Assembly (NCBI RefSeq): GCF_030580865.1
Contig: NZ_JAUQSY010000007.1
Location: forward strand, 282,233-346,232
Reading direction: 5' to 3'
Length of the DNA: 64,000 bases
Origin: Hymenobacter aranciens
GTDB lineage: Bacteria > Bacteroidota > Bacteroidia > Cytophagales > Hymenobacteraceae
Part shown: positions 49,566 to 57,365 of the stretch, in pieces
How the letters are laid out: each line of letters starts with the position of its first letter
Numbering within the stretch: position 1 is the first letter of the stretch
The notes under the pieces: generated by a model
Database searches by the model: none
The model's input: the letters and a program-made list of their open reading frames with translations, nothing else
Told to the model about the DNA's origin: nothing
Translations under genes and position numbers: made by a program

Positions 49566-50547
49566 CTAGCTCAATTGCCCATCCAGGTGCGCCACCCTTC
49601 CCGTGTCGTTGTAGGCCAGCAGGTGGGTGCCCGTGCCGGGAACGTTGGCCAGCGGCACCACGAAGGGCGTGGGCTCGGTGAGCGCAACGGCCGGCAGGGC
49701 GGCGGTGGCTTTGTCGGCCCGGTACAGATACAGCGGCCCCCCGTTGCGCAGCCTGAGCGTGAGGGTGCTCATCGTAGCATAGTCCGCCAGGTCGTAGAGC
49801 TGGCGGTGCTGGTGCGCCTGAATGGCTAGGTTGAGCAGCTGGCCGGGGCGGCGCGCGGGGTGCTGCGGGCGTAGAAGCTGGCTTTCCAGAACAAGGCCAC
49901 CCGGGGCAGCTTGAGGCGGAAGTGGGCACTGAGCAGGTTCTTGTTGAAGTCGCACTGCTCGTTGAGGGCCTCCACCAGCTTGCGCACGTCGCCCTGGGCA
50001 TCGATGGTCTTGCTGAGCGCGGCCAGCTGCTGCTCGCGTATCTCGCGGAAAGGGCCAAGGTCACGCTGCACCAGCAGCACGACCTTGGGGCCCAGGGCGT
50101 CGGCTTCAGCCTCGGTGATGGCCAGGAATACCCCCCCAGCTCGGTGCTCAGCTTGGCCGTGGTATAAAACTGCACGCCGCCCTTGGGGAAACAACAGCTT
50201 GCAAAGCCGCTTGCGCTCGGTTTCGTCCTCGATAAACAGGTCGCTGTTGAGGGCCGCCTCGGCGTGCCTAGTGCGCTCGAAGGCCAGCTGCACGGCGGCC
50301 TCGGTTTGCTGGGTGGCTTCTTTTTGGGTGCTCAGGCTGCGGCCGGACGGCATGAGCAGCTCGCGGGCCGTGTTGGCGAGGGTTTTGGTGTCAACCAGGG
50401 CTTCGGCTAGCTGGGGGCATACTTGCCAATGGCCGGCAGGTTGGCCTCGAAGCGCACCACGTGGTCGAGAAAGCCGCCAAAGGTATTGGCGAGCGTGCGG
50501 TTGGCGTCGGTGAAGGTCGAGCCGAAGATTTTTTCAAAGGAATCCAT
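49566..50547 (-). pseudogene. Frameshifted gene of unknown function
   Basis: A minus-strand gene split over several frames. One begins MDSFEKIFGSTFTDANRTLA (50547). The next (to about 50180) reads MPSGRSLSTQKEATQQTE, VQLAFERTRHAEAALNSD, IEDETERKRLCKLLFP. A third frame gives QFYTTAKLSTELGG near 50170, and the second resumes with AITEAEADALGPKVVLLVQRDL. The end (DLADYATMSTLTLRL, LLAYNDTGRVAHLDGQL) is in another frame. At least three frame changes separate pieces that read as one roughly 310-residue protein. I do not recognise the family. Sequencing errors would be the alternative. Confidence 0.7.
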
Positions 50548-50903
50548 GAAACAAGCAGAAAAGGTGAGATAAAAGGGCAACCTTAGCCGCGGGAAAATAC
50601 TTGCCATCAGCTGGACGTCCCTAAATGCATAAACGCCTCGCCGCTATGCAAACTTCCGAAAGGAATTTTTTAAAGCGAAAAGTGCAAACCGCGTTTTTTG
50701 CCGCAAAAACGCGGTTTTCAGGTGTGATTCAGGTGTGAAATGCCAAAATTTTACACCATAGTCCCAGGCCGCAATCGTGCGTAAATCCCCCGCCTTTCCT
50801 CCCTGATTAGGTTGAACCCCAACGGGGCTAGGCTCCGGAACCCGGTTGGGGTTCTTCGGTAGGCGGGAGGGCTGCTAGCTAGTGGGGTGCGCCCACCGCC
50901 CGC
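50548..50903. other. Gene-free stretch with one hairpin
   Basis: No gene is supported. It is AT-richer around 50640-50760. A hairpin with arms AACCCCAAC and GTTGGGGTT lies at 50813-50857 and could end the RluF transcript, which runs toward it on the minus strand. Confidence 0.55.
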
Positions 50904-51914
50904 CTACCGGCGCGGCTTGGGGCCGGCGGGGCGGCCTTTGCCCGCGCCGGGGCCGGCGGGGCGGCGGCCCGGGCCACCGGCGCTGCCGCCCGTGGGCTTG
51001 TGGCTGGGTCCGGAACCGCCGGCGCTGCCGCCCGTGGGCTTGCGCGTAGAGCCGGGGCGGGCGGGGCGCTCGCCGGGCTTGGGCTTATCGGGGCGGGGGC
51101 CCCACCAGCCGGTGCCCGAAGGGCTTTGGGGCGAGGGGCGGGCGCCCTTGCGGGGGGCGGGGGTGGAGGGGCGGTGGCCTTTGGCCCGGCCGCCGCTGGC
51201 CTCCTCGGTGCCGCTGCTGGTGCTGATGAGGGCCATGATGCCGGCCAGCTCGTCGGAGGTCAGCTCGCGCCAGTCGCCCACGGGCAGGCCCTTCAGGCGC
51301 ACGTTCATAATGCGGGTGCGTTCGAGCTTCACCACGTCGTAGCCAAAGTATTCGCACATGCGCCGTATCTGGCGGTTGAGGCCCTGCACCAGGGTGATGC
51401 GGAAGATGAACGGGCTTTCCTGCTCGACCCGGCAGGGCTTGGTGACGGTGCCCAGCATGGGCACGCCGCCCGCCAGCCCGGCAATGACGGCCGGCGTGAG
51501 CTGGTGGCTGACCGTGACGAGGTACTCCTTTTCGTGCTGGTTGCCGGCGCGCAGGATTTTATTGACGATGTCGCCGTTGCTGGTCAGAAAGATGAGACCC
51601 TGCGAGTCCTTGTCCAAGCGCCCGATGGGGAACACGCGCTGGCTGTGGTTGACGTAGTCCACGATGTTGCCGCGCACGCCCGGCTCGGGGGTGCTGGTGA
51701 TGCCCACGGGCTTGTTGAAGGCCAGGTACACGGCCTCGTCGGCGGCCAGGGGCTCCAGGCGGCGGCCGTTCACGGTCACGCGGTCGCGCGGGCTCACCTG
51801 GTCGCCGATGCGGGCGGGCTTGCCGTTGAGCAACACCTGGCCCTCGGCAATGTAGCGGTCGGCCTCGCGGCGCGAGCACAGGCCGCTTTCGCTGATAAAC
51901 TTATTGAGACGCAT
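50904..51914 (-). CDS. rluF: 23S rRNA pseudouridine synthase RluF-like, with low-complexity tail
   Basis: About 336 residues from the ATG at 51914 ([22 protein letters not shown]), the start of the S4 RNA-binding domain. The catalytic motif [14 protein letters not shown] and [13 protein letters not shown] match RluF, which modifies U2604 of 23S rRNA. The last 100 residues are disordered Gly/Pro/Ser/Lys/Arg sequence with the repeated KPTGGSAGG unit and a basic end, much longer than E. coli RluF. Such tails usually add unspecific RNA binding. Confidence 0.9.
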   Translation of the reverse strand: MRLNKFISESGLCSRREADRYIAEGQVLLNGKPARIGDQVSPRDRVTVNGRRLEPLAADEAVYLAFNKPVGITSTPEPGVRGNIVDYVNHSQRVFPIGRLDKDSQGLIFLTSNGDIVNKILRAGNQHEKEYLVTVSHQLTPAVIAGLAGGVPMLGTVTKPCRVEQESPFIFRITLVQGLNRQIRRMCEYFGYDVVKLERTRIMNVRLKGLPVGDWRELTSDELAGIMALISTSSGTEEASGGRAKGHRPSTPAPRKGARPSPQSPSGTGWWGPRPDKPKPGERPARPGSTRKPTGGSAGGSGPSHKPTGGSAGGPGRRPAGPGAGKGRPAGPKPRR

Positions 51915-51954
51915 AGGAGAGGCGAAAGCGGGGGAGAAGGGCAACAGGAACGAC

Positions 51955-52083
51955 GTGGTCCTACGAATTCCGCGCAGCGGTTCGTAGGACCACTTAGTCG
52001 GTAGCGCCGCAAGAACCGCAAAGGTCGGTCATCCTATCGACAAAGTGGTCCTACGAACCGCTGCGCGGAATTCGTAGGACCAC
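51955..52083. repeat. Paired 39-nt palindromes, REPIN-like, locus 2
   Basis: Palindromes 51955-51993 and 52045-52083 have arms GTGGTCCTACGAA/TTCGTAGGACCAC around an inner stem CCGC-GCA-GCGG. The second is the reverse complement of the first, so the whole 129 bp is also palindromic at its outer parts. Confidence 0.92.
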
Positions 52084-52178
52084 CCCGCCCTTCCCACCAC
52101 AACCCCATCCGTACGCCCGCCGTATCAGGCCCCACCGGCTAGCATCTGGCCGGGCTTCCCCTTTACAATTCGCTTACC

Positions 52179-52829
52179 ATGAATACCAAATTGCTTGCCC
52201 TGGCCGCCGCCGCCACTCTGGCCACCGCCGCCTGTTCCCAGGAAAAAACCGTTGACACGACCGTGACCACCGACCCCGCCACGGCCACCGTGACGGAAAC
52301 CACCACGACCACCGTGGACACCACGGCCTACCGCAGCGAGGCCGACATGATGGCCAACCGCGTGGCGCAGGACCTCAAGATTACCGACCCGACCGTGGTG
52401 GAGCGCGTGAAAACCGTGTACTACACCCGCGGCCGCCGCCTCAACACCTATACTACCGACACCACCGGCCGCTACGCCGCCCTGAAGGCTGCCAACGACG
52501 AGGCCACGGCCAACCTGGCCGCCGCCCTGCCCGCCGAGCAGTACAACACCTACACCAGCCACCTCAACGACTACTACGCCGGCCAGCCCTACACCGTGGT
52601 AGTGGTGGGCAGCGCCCCGCGCCCCAGCCTGGAGAAGCGCGTGGGCGGCGGCTCGACGGTGACCAAAATGGAGCGTGAGGAAGACGGCGACAAGAAAACC
52701 AAGTTCGCCAACGGGGCCAAGGTGAAGCGCGACGACGACGGCTCGCTGAAAGTGAAACGCGCCGACGGCACCAAAATCAAGATTGACGAAGACGGCAACC
52801 GCACGGTGAAGAAGCCGCTGTTTAAGTAA
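52179..52829 (+). CDS. Lipoprotein of unknown function with charged C-terminus
   Basis: 216 residues. The signal peptide ends in ATAAC, a lipobox with Cys19. A Thr/Val-rich linker follows (TTVTTDPATATVTETTTT), then about 90 residues of helix-forming sequence. The end is a highly charged tail of short repeats (KFANGAKVKRDDDGSLKVK, ADGTKIKIDEDGN). These resemble T-x-K-x-x-DG beta units. I recognise no family. It is a single-gene unit with a terminator at 52843. Confidence 0.75.
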   Translation: MNTKLLALAAAATLATAACSQEKTVDTTVTTDPATATVTETTTTTVDTTAYRSEADMMANRVAQDLKITDPTVVERVKTVYYTRGRRLNTYTTDTTGRYAALKAANDEATANLAAALPAEQYNTYTSHLNDYYAGQPYTVVVVGSAPRPSLEKRVGGGSTVTKMEREEDGDKKTKFANGAKVKRDDDGSLKVKRADGTKIKIDEDGNRTVKKPLFK

Positions 52830-52842
52830 GCCGCTGGCACTT

Positions 52843-52876
52843 GAAAAAGCCCGTCCCTGCAAGGGGGCGGGCTTTT
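52843..52876 (+). terminator. Rho-independent terminator
   Basis: GAAAAAGCCCGTCCC and GGGGGCGGGCTTTT form a strong stem 14 bases after the lipoprotein gene. Confidence 0.88.
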
Positions 52877-52904
52877 GTGCGTTTGGGCCTTACGGTGCGG
52901 CTCC

Positions 52905-53106
52905 GGGCACCCCACCCCCCGGCCCCCTCCCCTTCGGGAGAGGGGGAGCCGAACGATTCCGGAAGGAGCATGACCGGTGCCCCCTCTCCCGAAGGGGAGG
53001 GGGTCAGGGGGTGGGGTTGAACGTCCGGGGAGCCTGACGATTCTCTAAAGCGGCATGACCGGTGCCCCCTCTCCCAAAGGGGAGGGGGGCAGGGGGTGAG
53101 GTTGCC
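52905..53106. repeat. GC-rich repeat cluster (CCCCCTCCCCTTCGGGAGAGG family), locus 2
   Basis: Three hairpin copies occur, one in one orientation (52910-52945) and two in the other (52980-53016 and 53062-53100). They fill most of the space before the PAP2 gene. Same unit as 40203 and 60170. Confidence 0.85.
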
Positions 53107-53120
53107 CGCCCGGGAAGCTC

Positions 53121-54377
53121 TCACAACTTCCACCCCACGCTCACCCCCGTAAACGGCCCCAGCATGTACGGCGACCACTCGGCCTGCTTGTACCACGGCC
53201 GGGGCTGGCGCGGCGCGGCGCCCAGCCCATTGCCCGACTCCACGCGGGTGCGGCCGTGCTTCACGGCAATCTTGGCGAAGCCGTAGCCGATGGCAATGCC
53301 CAGCGGGTAGTCGGAGGCCCAGTGCACGCCGTTGTTCAGCATCGAGTAGCCCAGCAGGCCGATGAGGGTGTAGCCCACGGGGCGGATAAACTTGTACTCG
53401 GGGTAGTTGTCGGCAATGACGGTGAGCGTGGCCATGGCCGTGGCTACGTGGCCGCTGGGGTAGGCGTCGTAGTTGGGCACGTGGCTCTGGTAGCGGCTGA
53501 TGGACGGGAACAAATGCCACTCGCCGCGCTCCTTGGTGGCCACGAAGGGGCTCTGCCGCCCCGTGCTGCGCTTGAGGGCCTGAATGACCACGCCCGTGCT
53601 CAGGATGGCCTCGCCGAGCTGCGAGGCGGTTTGGGCCGCCCGGTTGTCGCGGGCCACGAGGCCGTAGCCGAGAAAGCCCGTGGCGATGGTGAGGTGCGTC
53701 CAGCCGTCGCCGATGAAGTAGAAGGCGCTGTTGAGGTTGTCGGGGGCGTTGAACTCGAAGGGCAGGTTGAGCGAGCCGATGCTGAAGGGGATGCGCACCA
53801 GCGTCTTCTGGGTGCTGCGGGCGTCGAGGCCCATGTCGCGCCCGATGTCCTGCGAGATGGCGAGGATGGGCTCATCGAGCCCGTAGAGCAGGGCCGAGCC
53901 GGCGAAGATTTTGACGATGGGGATGATTTTATCCCGCTGGAACGCGTAGCCCGGAAACTGCACGATGTCGCGCGGAATGTGCAGCAGCCAGCGGAAGGGT
54001 TTGGGCCGCTCGTAGTGCCACGTCACGCCGGGCGCCACGGTGTAGTCGCTGGTGCGCGGGCAGCGTTCCTTGCTCGCGGGGGCCGGGTTGCTGGTTGACC
54101 AGGTGGCCGTGTCGGGCGGGGTGGTGGAAGCGCTGATTTGCAGGGTGCTATCGGCGCCCATTGGGGCCAGGCTGTCGGCCGGCAAGGGGCTGCCGCTGGA
54201 CCGGATGGGTACCTTGCAAAGTTGCAGGGTGTCCGTTTGGTGCCCGAGGGAGTCCCCGCTAAGTTGCAAACCGGCCCTCAGCGGCGTGGCCGAGGCCGTG
54301 CTAATCAGCAAGCCGCTGAGGGCGAAAAAAAGCCGCGAGGCGCGGCCGGTATTAATAGCTTTATGAAACACGAACAC
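53121..54377 (-). CDS. PAP2-family phosphatase
   Basis: A 418-residue protein with an N-terminal hydrophobic signal segment and a 100-residue low-similarity spacer. The three acid-phosphatase motifs follow: KRSTGRQSP (a variant of KxxxxxxRP), YPSGHVATAMA (PSGH with the catalytic His), and NNGVHWASDYPLG, which supplies the last His and Asp. These enzymes remove phosphate from lipids such as phosphatidate or undecaprenyl diphosphate. The exact substrate is unknown. A promoter-like box lies 110 bases upstream. Confidence 0.88.
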   Translation of the reverse strand: MFVFHKAINTGRASRLFFALSGLLISTASATPLRAGLQLSGDSLGHQTDTLQLCKVPIRSSGSPLPADSLAPMGADSTLQISASTTPPDTATWSTSNPAPASKERCPRTSDYTVAPGVTWHYERPKPFRWLLHIPRDIVQFPGYAFQRDKIIPIVKIFAGSALLYGLDEPILAISQDIGRDMGLDARSTQKTLVRIPFSIGSLNLPFEFNAPDNLNSAFYFIGDGWTHLTIATGFLGYGLVARDNRAAQTASQLGEAILSTGVVIQALKRSTGRQSPFVATKERGEWHLFPSISRYQSHVPNYDAYPSGHVATAMATLTVIADNYPEYKFIRPVGYTLIGLLGYSMLNNGVHWASDYPLGIAIGYGFAKIAVKHGRTRVESGNGLGAAPRQPRPWYKQAEWSPYMLGPFTGVSVGWKL

Positions 54378-54487
54378 GTAACTAAAATCTAACAGGCACG
54401 GCTGCCAGGGCTTACGGAAGCTTTCGGCCGCGGCGGGCAGCGCCCCAACGTTGCCGGGAAGTAAAAGGTCCTCCGGCTTTCATCATA

Positions 54488-54495
54488 CAAAGATA
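54488..54495 (-). promoter_or_regulatory. Putative promoter of the PAP2 gene
   Basis: The minus strand reads TATCTTTG, a full match, 111 bases before the start codon. Confidence 0.4.
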
Positions 54496-54532
54496 ATCTA
54501 CCCTTGTTGGTAGGAATGATGAAGGCCGGGTG

Positions 54533-54661
54533 GTGGTAGTACGAATTCCCCGCAGGGGTTCGTACTACCACTTTGTCGGTAGGTTTATCGGAAGCTACTT
54601 ATTAACCGGAGCCAACGACAAAATGGTAGTACGAACCCCTGCGGGGAATTCGTACTACCAC
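54533..54661. repeat. Paired 39-nt palindromes, REPIN-like, locus 3
   Basis: Palindromes 54533-54571 and 54623-54661 have arms GTGGTAGTACGAA/TTCGTACTACCAC and an inner stem CCCC-GCA-GGGG; they face each other and have the same 51-nt spacing as locus 2. The first base of the second copy is A instead of G. Confidence 0.92.
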
Positions 54662-54736
54662 GCCAGACGCGCAGCGCGGGGAAATGCTTTTACCCCCGTC
54701 GCCGTACCTTGTCGCTCCCCGCCTTTCCGCCCGCTC

Positions 54737-56155
54737 ATGTCCACGCCCGCCAACCCCTACCAGCCCCAGTTCGATGCCCTGCGCCAGCGCGCCCCCGCCC
54801 TGCGCCAGGAAGACGCCGCCGCCCGCCGCCAGCGCCTGCGCCGCCTGCACGACTGGCTGCTGCGCAACCGCGAGGCTATCCGGCAGGCGCTGTTTGCCGA
54901 CTTTCGCAAGCCGCCCGCCGAGACGGACGTGACCGAAATCTGGGCCTCCCAAACGGAAATCAAACACGCCTCGGCCCAACTCGGCCAGTGGATGAAGCCC
55001 CGGCGGGTAGCCGCGCCGCTGGCCCTGCTGGGTACCCGCAGCTGGGTGCAGGTCGAGCCCAAGGGCGTGGTACTCATCATCGCCCCCTGGAACTACCCGT
55101 TCTACCTCGCCGTGGACCCGCTGGTGTCGGCCATCGCGGCGGGCAACGCCGTGGTCATCAAGCCGGCCGAGCAGACGCCCGCCACCTCAGCCTTGTTGAA
55201 AAGAATGGCCGACGAGCTGTTTCCGCCCAATGAGGTGCTGGTCATTGAGGGCGGCAAGGACGAGGCAACCGAACTCCTGCGCCTGCCCTGGAACCACATC
55301 TTCTTCACGGGCGCGCCCGCTATCGGCAAAGTGGTCATGCGGGCCGCGGCGGAGCACCTCAGCAGCGTCACGCTGGAGCTGGGGGGCAAGAGCCCGGCCA
55401 TCGTCGACGCCACCGCCGACCTGCGCGACGCCGCCGAGAAAATCGTGTGGGGCAAGTTTCTCAACGCCGGCCAGACCTGCGTGGCGCCCGACTACGTGCT
55501 GGTGCAAAAGGCTGTGGCCGACGAGTTGGTAACCGAGCTGCAGGCCGCCATCCAGCGCTTCTACAACCCCGAGGGCGCGGGCGTGGAGCAGTCCGAGTCC
55601 TTTGCCCGCATCGTCAACGACCACCACTTCCGCCGCCTGCAGGCGCTGCTCGACGATGCCCGCCACCGGGGCGCCACCTTCGCCACCGGCGGCGCCACCG
55701 ATGCCCGCCAGCGCTACCTGGCCCCCACGCTGCTCACCAACGTACCCCCCGAGGCCCTGGTGTGGCAGGAGGAAATCTTCGGCCCGCTCTTGCCGCTGCG
55801 CCCCTTCGACACGCTGCCCGAGGCGGCGGCCTTCGTGAATGCCGGGCTGCCCCCGCTGGCGCAGTACGTCTTCACCCAGAGCCGCGACAACCGCCGGTAC
55901 CTGCTCGACAGCATCCCGGCGGGCGGGGCGGCCGTCAACGAAACCATCATCCACCTGGCCCACCCCGATTTGCCCTTCGGGGGCGTCGGCAACAGCGGCC
56001 TCGGCAAGGCGCACGGCTACGCGGGCTTCCTCGCCTTCAGCAACGAGAAGGGCGTGCTGCGCCAGCGCATCGGCCTGACGGGCATAAAGACCATGTACCC
56101 ACCCTATACCAGTCAGGTCAAGCGCTTTATTGGCTGGCTGCTGAAGTATCTGTAG
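54737..56155 (+). CDS. Aldehyde dehydrogenase family protein
   Basis: About 472 residues from the ATG at 54737; the longer frame runs through the palindrome repeat. ALDH motifs: APWNYPFYLAVDPLVSAIAAGN (cofactor site), TLELGGKSPAIVD with the general-base Glu, and NAGQTCVAPDY with the catalytic Cys. It ends with a hydrophobic, basic tail as in class 3/fatty-aldehyde ALDHs (YPPYTSQVKRFIGWLLKYL), which suggests membrane association. It should oxidise medium- or long-chain aldehydes to acids. The GMC alcohol oxidase nearby could supply its substrate. A variant box TACCTTG is at 54705. Confidence 0.93.
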   Translation: MSTPANPYQPQFDALRQRAPALRQEDAAARRQRLRRLHDWLLRNREAIRQALFADFRKPPAETDVTEIWASQTEIKHASAQLGQWMKPRRVAAPLALLGTRSWVQVEPKGVVLIIAPWNYPFYLAVDPLVSAIAAGNAVVIKPAEQTPATSALLKRMADELFPPNEVLVIEGGKDEATELLRLPWNHIFFTGAPAIGKVVMRAAAEHLSSVTLELGGKSPAIVDATADLRDAAEKIVWGKFLNAGQTCVAPDYVLVQKAVADELVTELQAAIQRFYNPEGAGVEQSESFARIVNDHHFRRLQALLDDARHRGATFATGGATDARQRYLAPTLLTNVPPEALVWQEEIFGPLLPLRPFDTLPEAAAFVNAGLPPLAQYVFTQSRDNRRYLLDSIPAGGAAVNETIIHLAHPDLPFGGVGNSGLGKAHGYAGFLAFSNEKGVLRQRIGLTGIKTMYPPYTSQVKRFIGWLLKYL

Positions 56156-56166
56156 GGCAAGGCGTG

Positions 56167-56174
56167 TATCTTTG
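56167..56174 (+). promoter_or_regulatory. Putative promoter of the Uma2 gene
   Basis: TATCTTTG, a full match, 17 bases before the ATG at 56191, which supports that start. Confidence 0.5.
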
Positions 56175-56190
56175 GGCAAAGACCAGCATC

Positions 56191-56802
56191 ATGGGAGAGC
56201 AGCAGCCACAACCGCACTACTATACGCCCGCCGAATATTTTGCCTTGGAGGAACAAGGTGAGGTGAGGCATGAGTACTTCGGCGGGGAGGTCTTCGCGAT
56301 GGCGGGGGCGACCAAAGCCCACAATCTGTTATCAAAAGCCATGATGAATGGCTTGGATGCAGCTTTGCTGGGCCGACAGTGTCGGGTGTTTATCGGCGAT
56401 GTGCGCGTGGTAATAAAGGAAAATCATCATTACGTGTACCCTGACGTGGTGGTGAGCTGCGACCCCGATGACGAGCGCGACGACCTGCTGGTGCGTAAGC
56501 CCCTGCTTATCGTCGAAGTGCTATCCGACTCGACGGCTGCCTACGACCGCAGCGATAAATTCAAGCACTATCGCCAGCTAGCCAGCCTGCGCTATTACGT
56601 ATTGATACACCAAAATCGCTGGCTGGTTGAGTGGTTTCACCGGGAGGAGCCCGATAAATGGGTGTACCATTCGCTTGATTCGCCCACCGACGTGCTGGAA
56701 ATTGCGGAGCTCAACCTACAGCTGCCCTTGGCCGACCTCTACGCCGCCACCAACATTGCGCCGCTGCGGCTCACGCCCCCGCCCGGCGAGGAGCCGCGCT
56801 GA
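56191..56802 (+). CDS. Uma2-family (DUF820) restriction-like nuclease
   Basis: A 203-residue protein with the PD-(D/E)XK-like core of Uma2 proteins: YYTPAEYFALEEQGEVRHEYFGGEVFAMAGATKAH at the start (only the family pattern matters), VYPDVVVSCDPD, LLIVEVLSDSTAAYDRSDKF, and LRYYVLIHQN. This family is very widespread in mobile or multi-copy form in cyanobacteria and Bacteroidota; its biological role is unclear. It starts 36 bases after the ALDH stop, with its own promoter box. Confidence 0.88.
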   Translation: MGEQQPQPHYYTPAEYFALEEQGEVRHEYFGGEVFAMAGATKAHNLLSKAMMNGLDAALLGRQCRVFIGDVRVVIKENHHYVYPDVVVSCDPDDERDDLLVRKPLLIVEVLSDSTAAYDRSDKFKHYRQLASLRYYVLIHQNRWLVEWFHREEPDKWVYHSLDSPTDVLEIAELNLQLPLADLYAATNIAPLRLTPPPGEEPR

Positions 56803-56815
56803 GGCGCGGTGCCGG

Positions 56816-57220
56816 CTACTTGGCCCGCTGCTGCATCTCGGCGTACATCTGCTTGCGCTTGGCGAGCGACTCCTTGTATTTCACCGGGCCCAGGACTTGC
56901 TTCAGGCTGTTTTCGGAAGCGGCGACGAGGCGGTTTTTCTCGGCTTTGAGCTGCGGCGAGCCGGCGGGGTACTTCTGCTGGGCGGCGTTGGCGTCGGCGG
57001 TGAGCTGGTTGAGAATCTGGCGCACCTGCAGGGTTTGGTCGGGGCGCAGGCTCAGGGTCGAGGTCATCACGTCGGCGAGGTCGCGGGCGGCGGTGGGGGG
57101 CGTGGGCGAGTCTTCGGTGCGCACGGTTTCGACCACCGGGGTTTTGGCGGGGCGGTCGCGGCGGGCGCAGTCGGTGAGCAGCAGGGTGGCCAGGGCCAGA
57201 GCGAAATACAGGGTTTTCAT
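56816..57220 (-). CDS. Small lipoprotein, Spy/LTxxQ-like
   Basis: 134 residues with a lipoprotein signal ending LLLTDC. The mature part is helical with LSLRPDQTLQVRQILNQL and VLGPVKYKESLAKRKQMY, a pattern similar to the LTxxQ helices of Spy/CpxP-type periplasmic chaperones, with the two hinge motifs roughly 60 residues apart. The fit is partial. It converges on the Uma2 gene with only a few bases between stops. Confidence 0.65.
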   Translation of the reverse strand: MKTLYFALALATLLLTDCARRDRPAKTPVVETVRTEDSPTPPTAARDLADVMTSTLSLRPDQTLQVRQILNQLTADANAAQQKYPAGSPQLKAEKNRLVAASENSLKQVLGPVKYKESLAKRKQMYAEMQQRAK

Positions 57221-57281
57221 AGCAAGCAGTAGGCGGGTTGCCCCCGCATACGCAAAACCCTTCCCCGGCGGGGAGTGTTGG

Positions 57282-57365
57282 GTTATGAATTATGAGTTTT
57301 GAGTTATGAGTCAGGAGACATGCCTGCCGTTTTCAACTCATAATTCAAAACTCTCAACTCATAAC
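57282..57365. repeat. AT-rich palindrome (GTTATGAATTATGAG family)
   Basis: The arms 57282-57310 and 57337-57365 are nearly complementary around a 26-nt centre. The right arm holds the last codons and the TGA stop of the GMC oxidoreductase gene. Confidence 0.8.

Noticed and set aside
56191..56802. Uma2 protein as an IS transposase
   Set aside because: No terminal inverted repeats or target duplication surround it, and its motifs match Uma2 (DUF820) and not a transposase.
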